Virus record (IMG/VR): IMGVR_UViG_3300031758_000068
Span: 1 to 63,596 of that record
Length of the DNA stretch: 63,596 nt
Source: a virus
Strand: one strand, 5' to 3'
A model generated the notes under the pieces. The model was not told the DNA's origin and made no database searches. It was given only the letters and a program-made list of their open reading frames with translations. The position numbers were made by a program, and so were the translations under genes. Positions 49,416-57,528 of the stretch are shown here, one piece after another (positions within the stretch are counted from its first letter, which is position 1; each line of letters starts with the position of its first letter).

Positions 49416-50435
49416 CTACAATTTTACATTACCAATAGCTAACTCATATGGTAAAGTATAATCTCTGTTCTCATAATGATAATTCAACACATTAAGTAGA
49501 CCAGAGAAATCCTCCATCCATATTGCTAGCGTTTCATCTGAAACCTGGAATGGATAAACCTGATTATACTTATCTATTACAATAAATGTAAACACAATTT
49601 TCCATTCATTAGCATCCTCTTTTTGTTTGATTAGATTGTTGAACCCCATGATACAATAGATTGCCGCCTGAACATCATAGCGGTAGAACTCTACAGTACT
49701 AGGGAAGCTTTGAATGGATTTGTTGGTTGTCTTAAGGTCATTGATAAAGATAGTCTTGGTGTTTTCATCCACCACTATGTTATCAGCAAAACCTTTCAGA
49801 CCAAACTTGAAATCAATGAGTTCTGTTTTGAGTGATACTTCATTGTAAACAGTTACGCCATTAGAGTTATCATGACCTAATTGTAGAAGCCCCATTACCC
49901 TGTCATCTGCTTTGAGGCTAATTAATGATTCTTCTGCCTTTGACTTTACAGAAGCATCAATAACTGTCTTTGATTCTTTGATTTTTAGAAATGTGAAATA
50001 CTCTTTGTTGTTATCTGTAAGTATCTTGTCAAGTCTCTGCGTATCCGTCTTGAGTGATTGGTAGAGATTATTTACGAGTAACTGATTGAGTATATCTGTA
50101 GGGAAGTCTTCCAAAGTTAATGTTTCATTTTGTAATGGCAAGTAATTGTGATAGAAAATATGTTCTAAAATTGTCTTGTTGCTATCTGTGGGAATCTTCC
50201 CCGGTAGCATTACAAACTGATCATCAAATTTATCTGGTTCCAGTAACAGACAGTGCAGAGCCCTACCTGCAATGAGGTGGGCATCTGTACTATCTTCTTT
50301 CTGGTTGAGAATGTAATGGTTGTAGAACCATCTTGGGGATTGTAAAAGCTTATTTATTCCTGAGTAGCTAAAATAAAACTTCTCATTATAGAACCGGGTT
50401 AAGTCCGAGTTCAGGGAGTCCAGGCTCAATGACAT
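49416..50435 (-). CDS. PD-(D/E)XK exonuclease (RecB/Cas4-like)
   Basis: 339 aa. FYFSYSGINKLLQSPRWFY near the N-terminus is typical of phage RecB-type exonucleases. Motifs follow in order: GRALH (H61) with E66, GFAD (D218), INDLKTT (D233, K235) and QAAIY (Q256, Y260). This is the H-D-DxK-QxxxY set of the RecB-like PD-(D/E)XK family. It probably resects DNA ends for recombination together with the RecA-fold ATPase at 57529. The start overlaps the upstream gene by about 50 nt; no later Met precedes the conserved SYSG region, so the overlap seems real. It is the second such nuclease here, the other being inside the 2283-aa virion protein. Confidence 0.9.
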   Translation of the reverse strand: MSLSLDSLNSDLTRFYNEKFYFSYSGINKLLQSPRWFYNHYILNQKEDSTDAHLIAGRALHCLLLEPDKFDDQFVMLPGKIPTDSNKTILEHIFYHNYLPLQNETLTLEDFPTDILNQLLVNNLYQSLKTDTQRLDKILTDNNKEYFTFLKIKESKTVIDASVKSKAEESLISLKADDRVMGLLQLGHDNSNGVTVYNEVSLKTELIDFKFGLKGFADNIVVDENTKTIFINDLKTTNKSIQSFPSTVEFYRYDVQAAIYCIMGFNNLIKQKEDANEWKIVFTFIVIDKYNQVYPFQVSDETLAIWMEDFSGLLNVLNYHYENRDYTLPYELAIGNVKL

Positions 50436-51534
50436 CTTCTTTTTTATTTGGTGTAAATATTTCTACTCTTTTGACTAATTGCTTCTCAAGTATCTGAGAT
50501 ATCTCATCACTGAAAGTTACAGCTTGTACTTTAAAGTAGGTACTGCTAGAATAATTTGATATTTCTTCATAATAATGCTTAAGCAATATACTCATGTTCT
50601 CTATAGTAACGGCTTCTTTCCTAAGCAGAATCTTGACAATATCATCTTTGTATATTGAACTTGGATGAATATCTAGATATGCACAGAGACCTTTGAAGTT
50701 AACATGATTTCTACTTCTTTGATTAGAAATTGGTATACCATATTTTTCAAACAAAATAAGAAGATAGACAAGACTATCAAAGTAATTTGAGTTAGCCATG
50801 ATTTCCATAGCCAACACAGCATTATCTTGATCATTACTTATAAACATATCAGAGAGAGTCTTGAACATAGTTTCATCTATAGTAACTGCATCAGTACCAT
50901 TAATATACTTCAGAAGACTATCTTCAAAGTAAAGGTCTCTTGTACTTAGATCCTTGTACACTTCTTTATAGTCATCTTTGATGTAATGGAAAGATGAGCT
51001 ACTCCTATAATCTTGGTCTTTAATTTGACCTGGGATAAAAGCATACTGTGTTAGTAGTCTAATATCACTCCAGTCATTTATTACCACGTATTCATTAGTA
51101 TAAAACTCTAGAGCTGTATTAACCTTATCAACATAATACTGGTCAATGTTTATATCAACCTGTAAGGTATTAATGAAGTTTTTGAATGCTTCCGTTTTAA
51201 TTCTATACAACCATGTATAGTCAGACATCACATCAGCAGTCTTTCTACCAATAATTACTTTGTCAGCTTGATCTATGTCTCTTACAGTTTTTACTCCAAA
51301 CTCATTATAGATATTCTTCATCTTTACTCTTGGAATAGTTACTCCCGCAGCAAGATATAGTTTATCTTTTTGTTGAAGATCAACATCTGCAGCAACATTT
51401 TCAAACTTAAATTGACTACCAAATTCACCCTCAAGGGCTTCAATTTTTAGGTCAACTTTAAAATCTTTTAAGCGAGCTGTATCCATGAAATCTCTATTGA
51501 GAATATCAAAATCAAATTTTAAATATGTTTCCAT
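50386..51534 (-). CDS. Conserved hypothetical protein, 382 aa
   Basis: Not recognised. The N-terminus is METYLKFDFDILNRDFMDTA. A beta-rich section follows (YLAAGVTIPRVKMKNIYNEF, GVKTVRDIDQADKVIIGRKT), then a helical region with many Tyr and Asp residues, and a C-terminus that overlaps the nuclease start. It could be a scaffold or clamp-like partner of the nuclease given the overlap, but nothing in the sequence proves this. Two hairpins separate it from the MoxR gene upstream, so it probably starts its own transcript. Confidence 0.87.
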   Translation of the reverse strand: METYLKFDFDILNRDFMDTARLKDFKVDLKIEALEGEFGSQFKFENVAADVDLQQKDKLYLAAGVTIPRVKMKNIYNEFGVKTVRDIDQADKVIIGRKTADVMSDYTWLYRIKTEAFKNFINTLQVDINIDQYYVDKVNTALEFYTNEYVVINDWSDIRLLTQYAFIPGQIKDQDYRSSSSFHYIKDDYKEVYKDLSTRDLYFEDSLLKYINGTDAVTIDETMFKTLSDMFISNDQDNAVLAMEIMANSNYFDSLVYLLILFEKYGIPISNQRSRNHVNFKGLCAYLDIHPSSIYKDDIVKILLRKEAVTIENMSILLKHYYEEISNYSSSTYFKVQAVTFSDEISQILEKQLVKRVEIFTPNKKEDVIEPGLPELGLNPVL

Positions 51535-51550
51535 GCTTTGATTAAATTAG

Positions 51551-51576
51551 ATAAGGCAGGAATTACCCTGCCCTAT
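51551..51576 (-). terminator. Hairpin, probable terminator
   Basis: Read leftwards, ATAGGGCAGG pairs with CCTGCCTTAT (one G-U pair) around a 6-nt loop. It lies in the 97-nt gap between the MoxR gene and the 382-aa gene. The following tract (CTAATTTAATC) is T-rich but interrupted. Confidence 0.55.
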
Positions 51577-51597
51577 CATTGTTTTAGAATAGTAAGA

Positions 51598-51617
51598 AGT
51601 TCCTTTGGAGGGGAACT
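51598..51617 (-). terminator. Second hairpin after the MoxR gene
   Basis: A 6-bp stem AGTTCC/GGAACT with an 8-nt loop, 15 nt after the MoxR stop and followed by TCTTACTATTC. It is weaker than the neighbouring hairpin; the pair may act in tandem. Confidence 0.4.
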
Positions 51618-51631
51618 GTTTTACACTTGTT

Positions 51632-52807
51632 TTACTTGACAGCCATCTTCACTACCTGTGCATTCATCATTAGTTTTTGCCATTTGGTCTTATTTCCATT
51701 GACAATCTCTTTAACCATAAAATACTTTAAGTCATCAGAGAATGAATCACAGTCTGTAAGTAGTCTAATCATACGGTTAACCATTGCATCTGGAACAGAT
51801 TTCTCTTGTGCATGCACTAGACAATAGTTAATAATACGAGTAGCCATTACACTAGAAATATCTGCACGGAAATTATCTCCTGCGCCAATCACAGAGTTCA
51901 AAGCACCAATAACATAAGACTCACTAGCATTAGTAAGAACCTCATGTGGCGGAATAATCTTATCCATCTGATTATTGATAAACATAGTGAATAGAGAAGA
52001 TACCTCTGGACCTACTGAACCTTCACCAATCATTTGGATAACCGGTAGCTCATCTTCAAACTTTACAATAGAGCTAATAGAGTTAAAGAAAGTAGTAATA
52101 GCTCTTGGATTAACAGAAGTAGTTACTACCTCTGGATTCATCAACAAGAAGTTAATACATCTACCGTCAATACCAACTGATTCTGCCCAACGAGCCCATA
52201 CAGAAGCATCAAACTTTACCTCAGTAGAGATAAATCTGGTCTTCTGAGCTATGTCAAGAGAAGTAACGTTATAGTCACCATTGTCCGGATTGGTAGTCAA
52301 TACAATATGCCAGTTCTTTGGTAGCTTCCATGAGATATACTCTTGCCGGTCAATTAACTCCATAGTGGCTTGCATAAATCTTTGGTCAGCACGAGTATAG
52401 TCATCCAAGATTAGGAAACCACCCTCTTGTTGTCCCTGAATCCATTCAGGAGCAGCATGTGACATTCTACTTTGACTTGTAGGTCTAAATCCACCTTTGA
52501 CATATGTCTCAAGCAAAGTTTCTTGAACCCATTTCTTAGCACCGTCTTTGTTCTCAACTTCAAACTCTTTGAATGGAAAACCAACCAAGTCACCCAACTC
52601 CTCAATCTGACTCAAGTTAAGCTTAATAACAGCCATGTTCATCTCTTTAGCCAACTGCATTAGAGATGATGTCTTACCAAGACCAGCATCACCCTCAATA
52701 TTTACAGCTACAGGAACTTTGCCCTGAGCTTGAATGAACTGGTTATTCTTAACCATATGTCCCAAAAACGCCTTTAATTCATCAATGTTTAATTGTACTT
52801 GTGCCAT
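51632..52807 (-). CDS. MoxR-type AAA+ ATPase
   Basis: 391 aa. Walker A is GDAGLGKTS (G39-K45-T46), Walker B is FLILDDY (D135, D136), and sensor-like LTTNPDNGDYN follows. The layout fits MoxR-family AAA+ ATPases, which work as chaperones with VWA-domain partners. Here the partner is encoded 11 nt upstream in the same operon (52819-54051). From memory this pair is widely kept in crAss-like phages, with no established target. The leader before the ATG is A-rich (AAAAAAAGAAAAA), which suits Bacteroidota translation better than a Shine-Dalgarno site. Followed by two hairpins. Confidence 0.92.
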   Translation of the reverse strand: MAQVQLNIDELKAFLGHMVKNNQFIQAQGKVPVAVNIEGDAGLGKTSSLMQLAKEMNMAVIKLNLSQIEELGDLVGFPFKEFEVENKDGAKKWVQETLLETYVKGGFRPTSQSRMSHAAPEWIQGQQEGGFLILDDYTRADQRFMQATMELIDRQEYISWKLPKNWHIVLTTNPDNGDYNVTSLDIAQKTRFISTEVKFDASVWARWAESVGIDGRCINFLLMNPEVVTTSVNPRAITTFFNSISSIVKFEDELPVIQMIGEGSVGPEVSSLFTMFINNQMDKIIPPHEVLTNASESYVIGALNSVIGAGDNFRADISSVMATRIINYCLVHAQEKSVPDAMVNRMIRLLTDCDSFSDDLKYFMVKEIVNGNKTKWQKLMMNAQVVKMAVK

Positions 52808-52818
52808 TTTTTCTTTTT

Positions 52819-54051
52819 TTAGAGTTCTAACTTAATCACTTTGCCAGGAAGGCTATCATTCATACTTGATCTTTCAGACAGCACCCATAGTACAGGTGCT
52901 TTTGGTTGAACATTAGTCCAACATTCACCATCTGTGAAATATACAAGACTTGTATACTTTCTAAGATTGGCGTTATAATATTCTAGGACGGGATCAAATT
53001 CAGTCCCACCTCTTCCATGAACTACAAGATCTTTCTTAGGATCAAATGGTTCAATGGATTTAATAGATGTATCACACTGTATGATGGTTACATCTACACC
53101 ACACTTATGAATGTGATAAATCTCACTCATAAACTCTTTAAGTTCATTGTCACTTACAGAACCTGAAGTATCTATAGCCAACAGCATGTGTTGTCTCATC
53201 TTAATCTTCAGACCTGGATTGTCAGAATATCTTCTATTCTCTTTTCTTCTAAGCTTCTTAGTAAAGATCTTAGTAGATGTACCTGTAAATCTTCTTACAT
53301 AACCACGCCAATCAAACTTTGGCTTTTCCAATTGTTGGAGTTTCTCAAGTAGCTGTTGGATGTTACCCGGTACAGTACCTCTCTTCTTTACAGTTTGTTC
53401 TGCGGCTTCAGTAAGAATTCTTTGAACTTGCTGTTCAATTAGTTTCTGCTCTGCCTCAGACAAATCTTCAAACTCTTCCCATGTACCATGTTCTGGAACT
53501 TGAACTTCACCTTCAGCACCATTACCACCCAATTGAATAGTAATAGTACCTTGACCTTGTTCTACACCATCAAGTAGTTTATCCATGTTGGGAGAACCAC
53601 AAGTACCATTCTGTTTCTTATCTTCTTTGGCTTCTTTAAGCTGTTCATAGTAATACCTACAGCCTGCCATTCTTTCAAGATTCAACTCAGGATAGTCATC
53701 AATGTTGATACCACCTTCAGGAAGATAATCTTTGTCAATATACTGATTGATCTCCATGTCCATAGCTATATTAGCCAACTTATGGTCAGGGAACTTAAAA
53801 TACTGTGTCAGGTGGAAGAAAGCAATATGCAATAGCTCATGCTTTAGTAAACCTACACGATGATTCTCTGGTAAGTTACTCCAGAAATCTTCATTGATAG
53901 CAAGCTGATAGTTAATACCATTCTTGCTTACACCTGCTGTTGGAACTCTATTAGTCCAAATCTTGTTGAGCATGATAAGAAAGAAACCATAAAACGGCTC
54001 TTTCCACATCAACTCTTTGCTGGCTTTACCCAGTTGATCATGTTTACTCAT
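52819..54051 (-). CDS. VWA-like protein with metallopeptidase-type N-terminal domain (DUF2201-like)
   Basis: 410 aa. The N-terminal part has HELLH (H71, E72, H75), a zinc-peptidase signature. The middle is Gln/Glu/Lys-rich. The C-terminal part is a von Willebrand A-like domain with the MIDAS motif DTSGS (D294-S298), GGTEFDP and FTDGE. This arrangement matches putative metallopeptidase/VWA (DUF2201-type) proteins, normally paired with a MoxR ATPase, as here. By analogy the ATPase and MIDAS adaptor remodel or insert metal into a target complex. Whether the HELLH site cleaves protein is unknown. Its start overlaps the 131-aa gene upstream by 8 nt. Confidence 0.9.
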   Translation of the reverse strand: MSKHDQLGKASKELMWKEPFYGFFLIMLNKIWTNRVPTAGVSKNGINYQLAINEDFWSNLPENHRVGLLKHELLHIAFFHLTQYFKFPDHKLANIAMDMEINQYIDKDYLPEGGINIDDYPELNLERMAGCRYYYEQLKEAKEDKKQNGTCGSPNMDKLLDGVEQGQGTITIQLGGNGAEGEVQVPEHGTWEEFEDLSEAEQKLIEQQVQRILTEAAEQTVKKRGTVPGNIQQLLEKLQQLEKPKFDWRGYVRRFTGTSTKIFTKKLRRKENRRYSDNPGLKIKMRQHMLLAIDTSGSVSDNELKEFMSEIYHIHKCGVDVTIIQCDTSIKSIEPFDPKKDLVVHGRGGTEFDPVLEYYNANLRKYTSLVYFTDGECWTNVQPKAPVLWVLSERSSMNDSLPGKVIKLEL

Positions 54052-54439
54052 CTTTCAACTTTATATTGATGTCTAATTTGTCTACGGGGTACCCCATAGT
54101 ATCTAACATTGATGCGAGTTGCTTCACATGTCTTTCCAAAAACATGCTTACAATCTCATTTTTATTCTTGTTCTCAATCATGATAGCCAATGCCTTAGCA
54201 TATGTCAGCGGTTGTTCCATGTCAAAGTGCTTCTTTAACTGCTTATATGCAGTCGGTGAGTGCTCTTCCCATTGAGACTTGTCTGGCTTACCAAACTTAT
54301 ACAGATACGCTAAATACCCAATTTCATCCTTCTTAAACTTGTATGCATTGATTGCCTGGAATGCTACATATGCATTGTCTTTGTCTTCAGAGGTCAACAT
54401 GTTTAGAAGTGTCTCTGCTTCTTGCTTGTTTAAATTCAT
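54044..54439 (-). CDS. Hypothetical protein, 131 aa, with SED-DN-Y helical motif
   Basis: No known family. An all-helical look with LLNMLTSEDKDNAYVAFQAI near the N-terminus. The same pattern (ARMCSSEDEDNLYIGLLAID) occurs in the 148-aa protein at 62253-62699, suggesting a shared short helical repeat resembling HEAT-type units. It starts within the stop of the gene upstream (TGATG) and overlaps the VWA gene downstream, so all three are likely co-translated. Confidence 0.85.
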   Translation of the reverse strand: MNLNKQEAETLLNMLTSEDKDNAYVAFQAINAYKFKKDEIGYLAYLYKFGKPDKSQWEEHSPTAYKQLKKHFDMEQPLTYAKALAIMIENKNKNEIVSMFLERHVKQLASMLDTMGYPVDKLDINIKLKDE

Positions 54440-54780
54440 CAGTCTTCAATTTTTAACGTTTTAATCATCCATTCTGTGGGCTTATTAATGTTGTCAACCC
54501 ACTCTTTTGCCGTAGGAATATAGCCGTTGCAGTCTTCTTTGACATGCTGTTCACCTATATACCTTGTATATACTTTCTTTCCATTAGAGTTAATAATGTA
54601 TGGACCAAAGATTCTTTCACATTCAAAGATACCTTCACTGTGGTGTCTGAACATTCTGTGTTTAGAATGCGCAATCCAACTCTTAGTCTCATCAAACCAT
54701 TCATGAATCTTTTGATAATCCTCCGGCAAACCACCAAACTTTCTAGCTGATGATTTAGCATGCTCACAAGGATGTGCCAT
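54439..54780 (-). CDS. DUF6915-like protein, 113 aa
   Basis: MAHPCEHAKSSARKFGG, DYQKIHEWFDETKSW, HRMFRHHSEGIFECERIFG and RYIGEQHVKED match my memory of the DUF6915 family, found in phages and bacteria with no known function. The many conserved His, Asp and Glu residues could bind a metal, but this is unproven. The gene starts in the stop of the gene upstream (TAATG) and ends on the next start (TGATG), so it sits in a coupled chain of small genes. Confidence 0.88.
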   Translation of the reverse strand: MAHPCEHAKSSARKFGGLPEDYQKIHEWFDETKSWIAHSKHRMFRHHSEGIFECERIFGPYIINSNGKKVYTRYIGEQHVKEDCNGYIPTAKEWVDNINKPTEWMIKTLKIED

Positions 54781-55199
54781 TACTCTTTAGTTTCACTTAG
54801 CAAATCACCTTCATGAGTGTAATCTTCAGTATGAGTAATGTAAATGCTATTGTTGATTTTATACTTACCAGAAGGTACAAGTATACTTACTTTACCATAA
54901 CCCCCATCATTATTCCACCAATCTTCAATACCATCTAGAATATACTGAGATAGAAAGTCATTAAGATCATCATTCATACTATAACTTAAAGCACGCAGAT
55001 ACTTAGCATTTGGACTATATGTATCTATTGAATCAATCTGATCAATTGCAATCTCATCATCTTCATCTAATTTGTCTGTGGTATATACTATATCATCAAT
55101 AGCACCTGAATCTCCACCACCTGAATAAGTTACTAAAAGTCCGGTCACGCCTTCATTGGCCAACTTAACTAAGAGGCCTGTCATTTCTAATTCTGTCAT
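54780..55199 (-). CDS. DUF6878-like protein, 139 aa
   Basis: GVTGLLVTYSGGGDSGAIDD near the N-terminus and WWNNDGGYG near the C-terminus are the marks I associate with DUF6878 proteins, whose function is unknown. The start is set at the ATG 2 nt after a small gene's stop (55202). An upstream in-frame ATG at 55247 would add 16 residues that overlap that small gene, and is less likely. A chain of acidic residues (DKLDEDDEIAIDQIDSID) fills the middle. Confidence 0.86.
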   Translation of the reverse strand: MTELEMTGLLVKLANEGVTGLLVTYSGGGDSGAIDDIVYTTDKLDEDDEIAIDQIDSIDTYSPNAKYLRALSYSMNDDLNDFLSQYILDGIEDWWNNDGGYGKVSILVPSGKYKINNSIYITHTEDYTHEGDLLSETKE

Positions 55200-55201
55200 A
55201 G

Positions 55202-55372
55202 TTATCTTGAAATTATGTGATTTACTACTCTTTCCCAATAGTCCCAATGAACCATAGGAGCAAGAGCTTTAGCAGCATGAGCAGAGTTCAATGCTTCTGT
55301 CTTTGCTTTTTCTGGGCCGTGAAGTTTTAGAGAGTTCTTATAGATCTCTTCAGCCTTTTCTTTTGAACGCAT
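55202..55372 (-). CDS. Small gene, 56 aa
   Basis: A complete ORF fits exactly between its neighbours: the stop codon of the GIY-YIG-like gene upstream ends 1 nt before its ATG, and the next ATG follows its stop by 2 nt. It starts MRSKEKAEEIYKNSLKLHGP and ends MVHWDYWERVVNHIISR. The protein is helical and charged, with Ala/Lys/Glu-rich helices and an aromatic C-terminal helix, and no membrane segment. It is short enough to be lost by length filters. The tight packing and normal codon use argue that it is real. Function unknown. Confidence 0.75.
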   Translation of the reverse strand: MRSKEKAEEIYKNSLKLHGPEKAKTEALNSAHAAKALAPMVHWDYWERVVNHIISR

Positions 55373-55373
55373 A

Positions 55374-55799
55374 TTACTTTGTTTTGTAAAACCTACCTAA
55401 GATATTCCCGTTTAGGAATTCTTCTTTCTCAAGTACCTCATATTGGAATAAGTACTTTGTTTCCTGATATGTAAGCTCTGTAGCTGAATGGCAAATAGTT
55501 AAGATTTCACGGTGAATAACCGTATTCTTTTTGTGAGCCTCTTGTAAAACCTTATTACTGCTATAGTATTGCTTGTAATTCAGTTTAGTCTCCTTTGTGT
55601 ACTTCTTAACTCTTTGGTCTGTTAAAGCTGCCAAAGCCTTTTTACCCATCTTCTTTTTGGTGACGGAGTAAAAGTTCTTCTTACCAATATACCTTACACA
55701 CTTACCATCTATAATGGCAGTCATCATGTATATGAAGCCTACAGCTCCTTCAGGAATCATTGAGTCTTTGAACTCAACGTTTTTGTATATCCAACTCAT
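55374..55799 (-). CDS. GIY-YIG-like nuclease, 141 aa
   Basis: GFIY (21-24) and RYIGKK (Y37-I38-G39) are spaced as in the GIY-YIG core, followed by KNFYS and later TYQETKYLFQYEVL, where a catalytic Glu is expected. It is close to the Seg/homing-type or repair-type GIY-YIG proteins seen in phages. It may be a mobile endonuclease, but it sits tightly in the operon, overlapping the primase gene by 26 nt, and interrupts nothing. That suggests a domesticated replication or recombination role. Confidence 0.8.
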   Translation of the reverse strand: MSWIYKNVEFKDSMIPEGAVGFIYMMTAIIDGKCVRYIGKKNFYSVTKKKMGKKALAALTDQRVKKYTKETKLNYKQYYSSNKVLQEAHKKNTVIHREILTICHSATELTYQETKYLFQYEVLEKEEFLNGNILGRFYKTK

Positions 55800-56772
55800 T
55801 TAATAAAGATAATAATTTTTCTTTGACTTTAATAAGACCATGAGCCTTAACTGAATCAGATAAATCCTTCTCCATATCAAGCACTACATAGCTAACACCA
55901 TAGTTTTCCTGATACTTCTTGGCAGCTGCAATACCCGGTTCATCATTGTCAAACAAGACAATTACTTTCTTAAACCTTTGCTTCAATATATGCATACCAG
56001 TTTTAGTAATCATACTGTTCTCACTGTCCGGAGCAATTGACTGATAGCCTACTAGTCCAAGTTTTCTGAATGCCATTAAGTCTTTGAGAGATGAGGTAAT
56101 AATCAAAGCATCACAACTACTAGATGTTAACTGATCAGAACCCTGTGTGTAATTCTCAACCTTGATAAACTTCTTCTCTGGATTCTTGGGCATATAGATC
56201 TTGTACAAAGAGCCATCATTCCTGAAATAACCATAAACATACTTTCTATTGAATTTAACAGACTTGATACTACCATCTAGTTCTGTCTTCTCCATAGTAA
56301 AGAACTCTAGCGGAGATACATTATAGTGCTCTAATAACTTAGAACCTATCTTGTAACTCATCCAATAAGCCTCATCAAGGTTAGTCCAGTGTCTGATTTC
56401 ATAGTCAGTGACTTTGTACTTGTCATGAAACTGATGCTCTACAGTTACAGAGATGTTATTATCCTTGACATAGGCAGCATAATCTGTGACAATTCTATTC
56501 ACCGTGTTGGCAAATGTCCCAAGATTAAACAAGCAGGTTACCAAATGAATTGCATCACCCTGATGACCTGAAGAAAAATCCTTGAACTTGTACTGTGCAT
56601 TGACTGTGTCAAAGTAAATAAACATTGACGGTACCTTATCACTTGAGTTGAATGCAGATAGGATCTTTACATCCTGACCGGTGAGTCTTTCTTTGAGATT
56701 TAAATAATACTCAAATATCCATTCTCTTGGCACGTCTTCTATGCCCCCAATAATTGTTTTTGTAGATATCAT
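55774..56772 (-). CDS. DNA primase (Toprim, DnaG-like)
   Basis: 332 aa. The N-terminal part (DKVPSMFIYFD, YKFKDFSSGHQGDAIHLV) resembles the start of DnaG-type primase domains but lacks the CHC2 zinc finger. The C-terminal Toprim has VIVLFDNDEPG (D275, D277). The first Toprim motif reads ITSSLKDLMAF, with Ser where the catalytic Glu is usual, so activity may rely on a different residue. It probably makes primers for the family B polymerase together with the helicase at 58795. A likely promoter (TAAATTTACA at 56777-56786) and the terminator of the gene before it stand just upstream. Confidence 0.85.
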   Translation of the reverse strand: MISTKTIIGGIEDVPREWIFEYYLNLKERLTGQDVKILSAFNSSDKVPSMFIYFDTVNAQYKFKDFSSGHQGDAIHLVTCLFNLGTFANTVNRIVTDYAAYVKDNNISVTVEHQFHDKYKVTDYEIRHWTNLDEAYWMSYKIGSKLLEHYNVSPLEFFTMEKTELDGSIKSVKFNRKYVYGYFRNDGSLYKIYMPKNPEKKFIKVENYTQGSDQLTSSSCDALIITSSLKDLMAFRKLGLVGYQSIAPDSENSMITKTGMHILKQRFKKVIVLFDNDEPGIAAAKKYQENYGVSYVVLDMEKDLSDSVKAHGLIKVKEKLLSLLNELDIQKR

Positions 56773-56776
56773 AACG

Positions 56777-56786
56777 TGTAAATTTA
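56777..56786 (-). promoter_or_regulatory. Possible promoter box TAAATTTACA (leftward)
   Basis: Lies 4 nt before the primase ATG and directly after a strong terminator, where a new transcript must begin. It matches the rightward box TATATTTACA in nine of ten positions. Its closeness to the start would leave almost no leader. Confidence 0.35.
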
Positions 56787-56792
56787 ATAGAA

Positions 56793-56818
56793 AAGGGGGA
56801 ACCGTATGACTCCCCCTT
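56793..56818 (-). terminator. Intrinsic terminator after the putative SSB gene
   Basis: A perfect 8-bp stem AAGGGGGA/TCCCCCTT with a 10-nt loop, followed leftwards by TTTTCTATT. It lies 18 nt after the stop at 56837. Confidence 0.85.
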
Positions 56819-56836
56819 AACTATAAGCTGTTATGC

Positions 56837-57517
56837 TTAGTCAAGACTGAAGTCAGAAGATGATCTTGTTGGAATATCCAAATCATCATCACCGAAATCC
56901 TTTACAGGTTTTACTTCTAGTTTCTTAAGGTGGTCTGCCTCATTGTAAGGGATAACTTTAGAACCCTTAGCTGCATAAGCATACCCATCTTTAGAACCTT
57001 TTGGTAACCACATATCGTAATTAGTGTAACCAGTTTTACCTTCATACTCTTTACCAGCAACACAGAAGTCAAGATATTTATCTTTGAAAGGAGCATCCTT
57101 AGCAAATGCATTAACTAACTCCTCAATTGTGTCATGCTTGTTGTCTTGAGCCAAGAACCAATCATTGATTCCTAGAGTCTTGCACAAATTCTGTAAGAAC
57201 ATCATGATAGATCTATCTCTCTGAATCTTGATACCTGACTTAGTCTCACCATCAGCAAATGCATATTGGCTAGCCTTAACTCTACCAATCTGACCTGCAT
57301 AGTGACCCTTGCTCTCATCATCTTTGTCAATCATAAATCCTTCAAACCCATCAATAGGCTCAGTCTCCATGTTCATCATGAAGTGCACTGCACCATCAAT
57401 AAATTTGAATTCTTCCAAATACACGCTGTTAATCTTTAGTGTGTGGTTTCCCGGTGCAAATGTTTTAGGTAGTCCATTACCACCTTCTTTGCCTAAGTCT
57501 GTTGTGCTTAATGCCAT
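56837..57517 (-). CDS. Putative single-stranded DNA-binding protein, 226 aa
   Basis: The start is placed at MALSTTDLGKEGGNGLPKT, 11 nt after the RecA-fold gene ends; an earlier in-frame ATG at 57556 would overlap that gene and adds an unconserved-looking leader. The body (FAPGNHTLKINSVYLEEFKF, GRVKASQYAFADGETKSG) is beta-rich as expected for an OB-like fold. The C-terminus is acidic (DFGDDDLDIP, ending DFSLD), like the protein-docking tails of SSB proteins. It lies between the recombination ATPase and primase genes, consistent with ssDNA binding. The assignment is by context and recall of crAss-like homologues, not by a diagnostic motif. Confidence 0.75.
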   Translation of the reverse strand: MALSTTDLGKEGGNGLPKTFAPGNHTLKINSVYLEEFKFIDGAVHFMMNMETEPIDGFEGFMIDKDDESKGHYAGQIGRVKASQYAFADGETKSGIKIQRDRSIMMFLQNLCKTLGINDWFLAQDNKHDTIEELVNAFAKDAPFKDKYLDFCVAGKEYEGKTGYTNYDMWLPKGSKDGYAYAAKGSKVIPYNEADHLKKLEVKPVKDFGDDDLDIPTRSSSDFSLD

Positions 57518-57528
57518 CTTTCTTTGTT

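Noticed and set aside
55374-55799. GIY-YIG protein as an inserted homing element
   Set aside because: It is tightly packed, overlaps the primase gene, and interrupts no gene.
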